Origin: Elusimicrobia bacterium CG06_land_8_20_14_3_00_38_11 | GTDB taxonomy: Bacteria > Elusimicrobiota > UBA8919 | NCBI GenBank assembly: GCA_002780205.1 | Contig: PEVQ01000096.1 | Span: 1-10,247 of the forward strand | Direction of reading: 5' to 3' | Length of the DNA stretch: 10,247 nt | Shown here: positions 6,267-10,247 of the stretch, piece by piece | Numbering within the stretch: position 1 is the first letter of the stretch | How the letters are laid out: each line of letters opens with the position of its first letter | Notes under the pieces: model-generated | What the model was told of the DNA's origin: nothing | Seen by the model: the letters and a program-made list of their open reading frames with translations, nothing else | Databases searched by the model: none | Position numbers and translations under genes: made by a program

Positions 6267-6578
6267 ATGAAAAAATTACACGAATTATACAAAACTGCTG
6301 CGATCATCGGATTTTCCATTGGAGTTTGCACAATTTTATTGTGTGCATGTTTAATTCTTTTAACTAATGTAACACGGTCTCCTTTAGTTTTACTGATTAT
6401 GGGTGGAGTTTTGTCTCCTGCTGGTGCTATTTTGGATTATATTTTCTGTCGAAAAGAATCTTTATCTATTATTTTCTGTCAACGAGAAGTTTTATCTATG
6501 ATGTTTGCAGGAACATTAGTTTATTCATTTATTGGATTTCTTACTTATTTAGTTATTGGTATTATTCGTAAAAAATAA
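6267..6578 (+). CDS. Small three-helix membrane protein, unknown function
   Basis: A 103-residue protein I do not recognise. Three hydrophobic stretches (about 10-33, 38-58 and 78-100) suggest three membrane helices, with a charged C-terminal tail ending IIRKK. Between helices 2 and 3 is a tandem duplication of ten residues (IFCRKESLSI then IFCQREVLSM). At DNA level it is a 30-bp direct repeat at 6441-6470 and 6471-6500. Four cysteines occur, two of them one per repeat unit. The ATG follows the glgE stop by 2 nt, with a weak GGGA at 6255-6258 upstream. The following glgM ribosome-binding site begins 14 nt after its stop, so it is probably cotranscribed. Codon use looks more T-rich than in its neighbours, hinting at a recently acquired gene. 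No link to glucan synthesis can be read from it. Confidence 0.65.
   Translation: MKKLHELYKTAAIIGFSIGVCTILLCACLILLTNVTRSPLVLLIMGGVLSPAGAILDYIFCRKESLSIIFCQREVLSMMFAGTLVYSFIGFLTYLVIGIIRKK
6441..6500 (+). repeat. 30-bp tandem duplication within the small membrane gene
   Basis: Two adjacent 30-bp units each begin with ATTTTCTGTC and end with TTTTATCTAT or TTTATCTATT-like sequence. They encode ten-residue repeats. The length is a multiple of three, so the frame is kept. Divergence between the units shows the duplication is not brand new. Confidence 0.7.
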
Positions 6579-6592
6579 AAATGAAAAAAATT

Positions 6593-6598
6593 GGAGGG
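6593..6598 (+). promoter_or_regulatory. glgM: Strong SD deciding the glgM start
   Basis: GGAGGG ends 3 nt before the ATG at 6602. The in-frame ATG at 6581 has only A-rich sequence ahead of it and would add seven residues lacking in the family. The 6602 start gives MKVTMMAKEYPP, the usual N-terminus of this enzyme family. Confidence 0.8.
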
Positions 6599-6601
6599 TC
6601 T

Positions 6602-7729
6602 ATGAAAGTAACGATGATGGCAAAAGAGTATCCGCCGTACATTTACGGAGGAGCGGGGGTTCATCTGAGGTATCTGTCGCAGGAACTTTCAAAGATAATG
6701 GAAGTTGAAGTGAGATGTTTCGGTGACCAAAGGGTTGACGACAAAATAAAAGTCCGAGGGTACAAGGGATGGGAAGCGTTAAAAGGTAAAAAAATTTCGC
6801 CGACGCTTGAGACCCTCTCGGTAAATATGCTTGCACAGGTGGAGGAAATAACTTCCGATGTGGTTCATACTCACACATGGTACGGGCATTTCGGCGGGCT
6901 TTTGACAAAAATTCTTTACGACATACCGTTTGTCGCAACCTGCCATTCGCTTGAGCCATTAAGACCATGGAAAGAAGACCAACTCGGACACGGCTATCAA
7001 TTAAGTTCATGGATTGAAAAAATAGGAATTGAGTCGGCAGACAAAGTTATTGCAGTTTCCAATTTGATGAAACAGGATATTCTAAAATTTTTCAACATTC
7101 CGTCGGAGAAAATAGAAGTTATCCATAATGGTGTTGACCTGAACAAATGGAAATACACACCATTAAACGCCACTCTAAAAAATAAATACAAAATCGCCGA
7201 TGACTACATTTTGTTTGTCGGCAGACCGACACCCCAGAAAGGACTTGAATACCTCGTTGCCGCAGCGGATAAAATTCCCGTGCAAATTGTTCTCGGCGCC
7301 ACAGGTGCGGATACAAAGGATTACGAAGACAGGATAATAAAAGAAGTGGAAAAGAAAAAAAATATCGTCTGGATTCATGAACTTTTGAAAGAAGAAGAGT
7401 ATGTTCAGTTGTATTCCTCTGCAAAAATTTTTGTCTGCCCGTCCATTTATGAACCGTTCGGAATAATAAATCTTGAAGCGATGGCTTGCAAAACGCCGGT
7501 TATCGCATCCGCCACCGGCGGAATTCTTGAAGTTGTGCTGCCTGAAAAAACCGGGCTTTTAGTTGAGCCGAAAAACCCGGAACAGATTGCCGGTGCCGTT
7601 AACCGTCTTTTAAAGAACGAAAAATTGAGAAAAACAATGGGCGATGAGGGAAGAAAACGGGTTGAAGAATTTTTTTCGTGGACATACATTGCACAAAAAA
7701 CAAAGAAATTATATGAAGGTTTGATTTAA
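6602..7729 (+). CDS. glgM: GT4 glycosyltransferase, GlgM / actinobacterial-type GlgA
   Basis: A 375-residue GT-B glycosyltransferase, typical for the family. Seen: the N-terminal EYPPYIYGGAGVH (His21), VVHTHTWYGHFGG near 98, AVSNLMKQDI, VIHNGVD, the nucleotide-sugar lobe motif LFVGRPTPQKG (204-214), and the retaining E-x7-E motif EPFGIINLE (Glu284, Glu292) followed by the glycine-rich SATGGILEVV. It closely resembles the corynebacterial/mycobacterial 'glycogen synthase' type. In mycobacteria this enzyme was shown to be GlgM, which makes maltose-1-phosphate from ADP-glucose and glucose-1-phosphate. Being in the same gene cluster as glgE strongly favours that role here over classical glycogen synthase. 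ADP-glucose would come from a GlgC not in this window. Donor choice cannot be read directly, and UDP-glucose use is possible. Confidence 0.88.
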   Translation: MKVTMMAKEYPPYIYGGAGVHLRYLSQELSKIMEVEVRCFGDQRVDDKIKVRGYKGWEALKGKKISPTLETLSVNMLAQVEEITSDVVHTHTWYGHFGGLLTKILYDIPFVATCHSLEPLRPWKEDQLGHGYQLSSWIEKIGIESADKVIAVSNLMKQDILKFFNIPSEKIEVIHNGVDLNKWKYTPLNATLKNKYKIADDYILFVGRPTPQKGLEYLVAAADKIPVQIVLGATGADTKDYEDRIIKEVEKKKNIVWIHELLKEEEYVQLYSSAKIFVCPSIYEPFGIINLEAMACKTPVIASATGGILEVVLPEKTGLLVEPKNPEQIAGAVNRLLKNEKLRKTMGDEGRKRVEEFFSWTYIAQKTKKLYEGLI

Positions 7730-7749
7730 TTTCACTATTTCACTATTTC
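7730..7749. repeat. Short tandem repeat of TTTCACTA
   Basis: Two and a half perfect 8-bp units (TTTCACTA, TTTCACTA, TTTC) begin right after the glgM stop and occupy most of the 31-nt gap to the next gene. Function is unknown; simple-sequence expansion is the likeliest origin. Confidence 0.6.
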
Positions 7750-7760
7750 GAAAAACTGAA

Positions 7761-8822
7761 ATGGACATCTTAAAAAAATATAATTACGACAAAAAATTGT
7801 TTGAAGATTTGAGAAAAAAATATCTTGTCGGCGAACTTTCCGATAAAAACAACATTCTTAAAGCGAAAGTGGAACCGCCCGATGAAATGAAATTCTTCAA
7901 TCCGAAAAATGATAATTCTCAAAATGAAAAACTAAGTAATCTGGGTGCTGACGCAATAAAAAAAGGGAAACTTGGCGTTGTGATTGTCAACGGCGGGATG
8001 GCAACCCGTTTCGGTGGGGTTGTAAAAGGCATAGTTGAGGTTTATGACGGTAAAAGTTTTTTGCAAATTAAACTTGAACAAATAAAAAAAGTTAATCAAA
8101 AATATAATGTAAAAATACCGATTTATTTAATGAACAGTCATTCCACCGAAAATGCAACGCTTGAACATCTCAAAAAAAATAATTGGTTCGGACTTGAAAA
8201 TAGTATAAAGTGTTTCAACCAGTTCATTGCAAAACGGCTTAATACCGACGGTGGTTTTGTAACTCCGGAAAGTGAAAGTTATTATGGCCCGGGGCACGGC
8301 GATTTTGTGTTTGCATTTTCTAAAATGGGACATTTGTCCCAATTCATTAAAAATGGCGGGGAACATCTTTGGTATTCCAATGTGGATAATCTCGGCGCCA
8401 CAATTTCCGAACTTATTTTCGGCGATCACATTTATAAAAATTCCGAAATGACTGTAGAACTTGCCGAAAAATATCCGGGTGATAAAGGCGGTGCGCCTGC
8501 CGTCGTGAACGGCCATCTTGAAATTGTAGAACAGTTTAAGTTTCCGACTGATTTCAATCAGGATTTGATTTCTGTCTTCAATACGGCAACATATATTTTC
8601 AAGTCAGATTCATTAAACAAAAAATTCAATCTTCCGTTTTATTATGTTGAAAAAAAAGCAGGTGACAAAAAGGTAATTCAATTTGAACGACTCGCAGGTG
8701 ACCTTTCTTTGTTTCTCAAAACAGAATATATTGTGGTTGATAGAGAAGAGCGGTTTTTCCCCATAAAAACCCCGCAGGATTTGGAAAAAAACAGAGAAAA
8801 ATTAAAAAAGAAATTTGAATGA
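7761..8822 (+). CDS. UTP--glucose-1-phosphate uridylyltransferase, UDPGP family
   Basis: A 353-residue nucleotidyltransferase of the eukaryote-like UDPGP family (PF01704 type), unlike the bacterial GalU type. It is expected to make UDP-glucose and pyrophosphate from UTP and glucose-1-phosphate in the cytosol. Seen: the nucleotide-binding NGGMATRFGG (77-86), MNSHSTENAT, ESESYYGPGHGD (GPGHGD 176-181), SNVDNLG with Asp209 (likely metal/sugar-phosphate site), and KGGAP near 241. The family also includes UDP-sugar and UDP-GlcNAc pyrophosphorylases, so the sugar is inferred from the glucose-1-phosphate context. It is shorter than eukaryotic UGPases (about 470-500), which have a longer C-terminal domain. 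No SD is seen before the ATG. The stop overlaps the next start by ATGA, implying translational coupling. It would supply UDP-glucose for GalT. Confidence 0.87.
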   Translation: MDILKKYNYDKKLFEDLRKKYLVGELSDKNNILKAKVEPPDEMKFFNPKNDNSQNEKLSNLGADAIKKGKLGVVIVNGGMATRFGGVVKGIVEVYDGKSFLQIKLEQIKKVNQKYNVKIPIYLMNSHSTENATLEHLKKNNWFGLENSIKCFNQFIAKRLNTDGGFVTPESESYYGPGHGDFVFAFSKMGHLSQFIKNGGEHLWYSNVDNLGATISELIFGDHIYKNSEMTVELAEKYPGDKGGAPAVVNGHLEIVEQFKFPTDFNQDLISVFNTATYIFKSDSLNKKFNLPFYYVEKKAGDKKVIQFERLAGDLSLFLKTEYIVVDREERFFPIKTPQDLEKNREKLKKKFE

Positions 8823-10247
8823 AAAAAAAAAAAGAACTAATTTATATAAGTTTTTTGACTATTCTTTTTGGCATTTCAGTTATACCTCTAAAAAACAGGA
8901 TTCGCGTTGAAGGCAATAATTTCGTCGCACTTGCCGTTGAATACGACGATGTGGCGAATTTTTTCGGCATAGAAAAATTGTCGGATTTTAGTGTTGCCGG
9001 AATAAATACCGTTCTTATTTCCGACGATAAAGCAAAGGATTTTTTTGATGATACCGAAGAATCAAAATTTAAGATATTTCCGCGGGAAAAATATCTCGGC
9101 ATTTCATCAAAAAAAATTTCAATCGTCCCAAAATTGAATCTTGATACGGTTTTTGCCGTGCAGGGCGATATATCGTTAATTCCAAAAAATATTCCGAATG
9201 TTACGGCGGTTATTTTATCCGACGATTTTTACGGCGAAATACCTGCCGATTTTAATTATACATTCGGGTTGATTGAATTTGCCAAACAAAAAGAAGTTAA
9301 AAAAATACTTAAAAATTCCTACGGCGGCTACAGAGTTTTTAAGTTAAGATGGGATTCCGACTATAAAAAAAATCTTGAAAAAATAAATCGGGCAGCCCTT
9401 GAAAGAAATGTCGGAATAATAATTCTTGATTTGTCCCAAACAACGCTTGATTATGCGTTAGAATATATCCGTCAGTCAAAAAAGTCACTCGGTAAAATCG
9501 GGTTTGATGTCGGTAAACCTGCGAGCATTAAAGCAATAAACTCAAATTTTGCGGCATACACAGGCATTACAAAAATAATTTCTTTTTTTATTGCTTTGTT
9601 ATCACCGATAATTTGTCTTTTATTTTTATGTCTCAGTTATAATTTTGACGGAAAGTATTCATTAGTAAAATCGGTTTTGATTTTTTTGTTAATCGCTGTT
9701 TTTTCTATTTTGTCCGGCACAACGATAGCGGGTCTTTTGGCAACTAAAGATTTTATGCTGGGGATTGATTTGTTCAGAGGGATAAAAATAGTATCTCTTA
9801 CACCAATTTTGATTTTAATATATCTGCTGTATAAAGAAAACTTAAAAAAATTTCTAAAAAAACCGCTCTTATATGGTGAAGCAATTTTTATCGGCTTTCT
9901 GTTATTTGCAATAGGATTTTATATTTTTCGGACCGGGAATTACGGAACAACTACACCATTAGAAGATAATTTTCGCTTGTTTTTAGAAAAAATATTTTTT
10001 GTAAGACCGCGATTTAAGGAATTTCTGATAGGACATCCTTTTATGGTTCTGGCAATTTACCTGAAATACAAAGAAAGCAATTTCTTATGGAAACCGTTTT
10101 TTATCGTCGGTATTATCGGTCAGATTTCAATAATCAATACATTCTGCCATATACATACTCCTTTTTTTGTTTCAATGTTGAGAAGTTTTAATGGATTATG
10201 TCTGGGGGCAATTCTCGGCATAATTTTAATTTACTTATACAACAAAT
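8819..10247 (+). CDS. DUF5693-like polytopic membrane protein, 3' end beyond the window
   Basis: An open frame of 476 codons runs off the right edge. It starts at ATG 8819, overlapping the previous stop (ATGA). Seen: a short positively charged start (KKKK), one hydrophobic segment (about 6-24), then a soluble domain of some 230 residues probably outside the membrane, with LSDDFYGEIP near 137. At least five hydrophobic segments follow (about 254-276, 284-308, 322-340, 352-371 and several between 403 and 475). Distinctive motifs RPRFKEFLIGHP (396-407) and FCHIHTPFFVSMLRSFNG match my memory of DUF5693 proteins. Those are often found beside cell-envelope polysaccharide or pyruvyltransferase genes (csaB) in Firmicutes. 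Function is unknown; an envelope glycopolymer role is only a guess. Codons 2-5 are a run of 12 A residues. Confidence 0.75.
   Translation, partial: MKKKKELIYISFLTILFGISVIPLKNRIRVEGNNFVALAVEYDDVANFFGIEKLSDFSVAGINTVLISDDKAKDFFDDTEESKFKIFPREKYLGISSKKISIVPKLNLDTVFAVQGDISLIPKNIPNVTAVILSDDFYGEIPADFNYTFGLIEFAKQKEVKKILKNSYGGYRVFKLRWDSDYKKNLEKINRAALERNVGIIILDLSQTTLDYALEYIRQSKKSLGKIGFDVGKPASIKAINSNFAAYTGITKIISFFIALLSPIICLLFLCLSYNFDGKYSLVKSVLIFLLIAVFSILSGTTIAGLLATKDFMLGIDLFRGIKIVSLTPILILIYLLYKENLKKFLKKPLLYGEAIFIGFLLFAIGFYIFRTGNYGTTTPLEDNFRLFLEKIFFVRPRFKEFLIGHPFMVLAIYLKYKESNFLWKPFFIVGIIGQISIINTFCHIHTPFFVSMLRSFNGLCLGAILGIILIYLYNK

Noticed and set aside
8842..9102. Minus-strand open frame near the right end
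   Set aside because: It is antisense to the DUF5693-like gene, which is open for 476 codons on the plus strand and coupled to the previous stop.

Overview
The window is 10.2 kb of AT-rich bacterial DNA. Every gene lies on the plus strand, most are tightly spaced, and several have Shine-Dalgarno (SD) sites. The gene set and the many small dispersed repeats suggest an uncultured bacterium of a candidate phylum (the Omnitrophota/Elusimicrobiota type would fit). That assignment is weak, because no rRNA or marker gene is present.

Layout: (1) positions 37-1998 encode an EF-G-like translational GTPase of the FusA2/EF-G2 type. (2) A 35-bp imperfect inverted repeat fills the gap to (3) a xylose-isomerase-like TIM-barrel protein at 2096-3133. 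(4) Then come galT (3143-4144), a 122-bp leader with overlapping hairpins, and glgE (4267-6264). (5) A small three-helix membrane protein follows (6267-6578), then a GT4 enzyme of the GlgM/'actinobacterial GlgA' type (6602-7729), a UDPGP-family UTP-glucose-1-phosphate uridylyltransferase (7761-8822), and a DUF5693-like membrane protein (8819 to the right edge, open).

Function: the middle block is alpha-glucan and nucleotide-sugar metabolism. GlgM-type enzymes make maltose-1-phosphate from ADP-glucose and glucose-1-phosphate, and GlgE polymerises maltose-1-phosphate into alpha-1,4-glucan. GalT and the uridylyltransferase exchange glucose-1-phosphate, galactose-1-phosphate and UDP-glucose. GlgC, GlgB and TreS are not in the window and would have to be elsewhere.

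Most striking observation: two protein-coding genes (the TIM-barrel gene and glgE) each carry, in frame, a copy of the same roughly 91-bp double-hairpin element (2494-2585 and 5031-5121). It interrupts otherwise conserved protein sequence and adds about 30 residues. Five stem base pairs differ between the copies by changes on both sides. A 1-nt length difference between the hairpins makes the second half read in different frames in the two hosts. A third, decayed half-copy may sit at the start of an unusual C-terminal extension of GlgE (about 5998-6024). This resembles in principle the Rickettsia palindromic elements, which insert in frame into genes. I cannot tell from sequence alone whether this family has been described.
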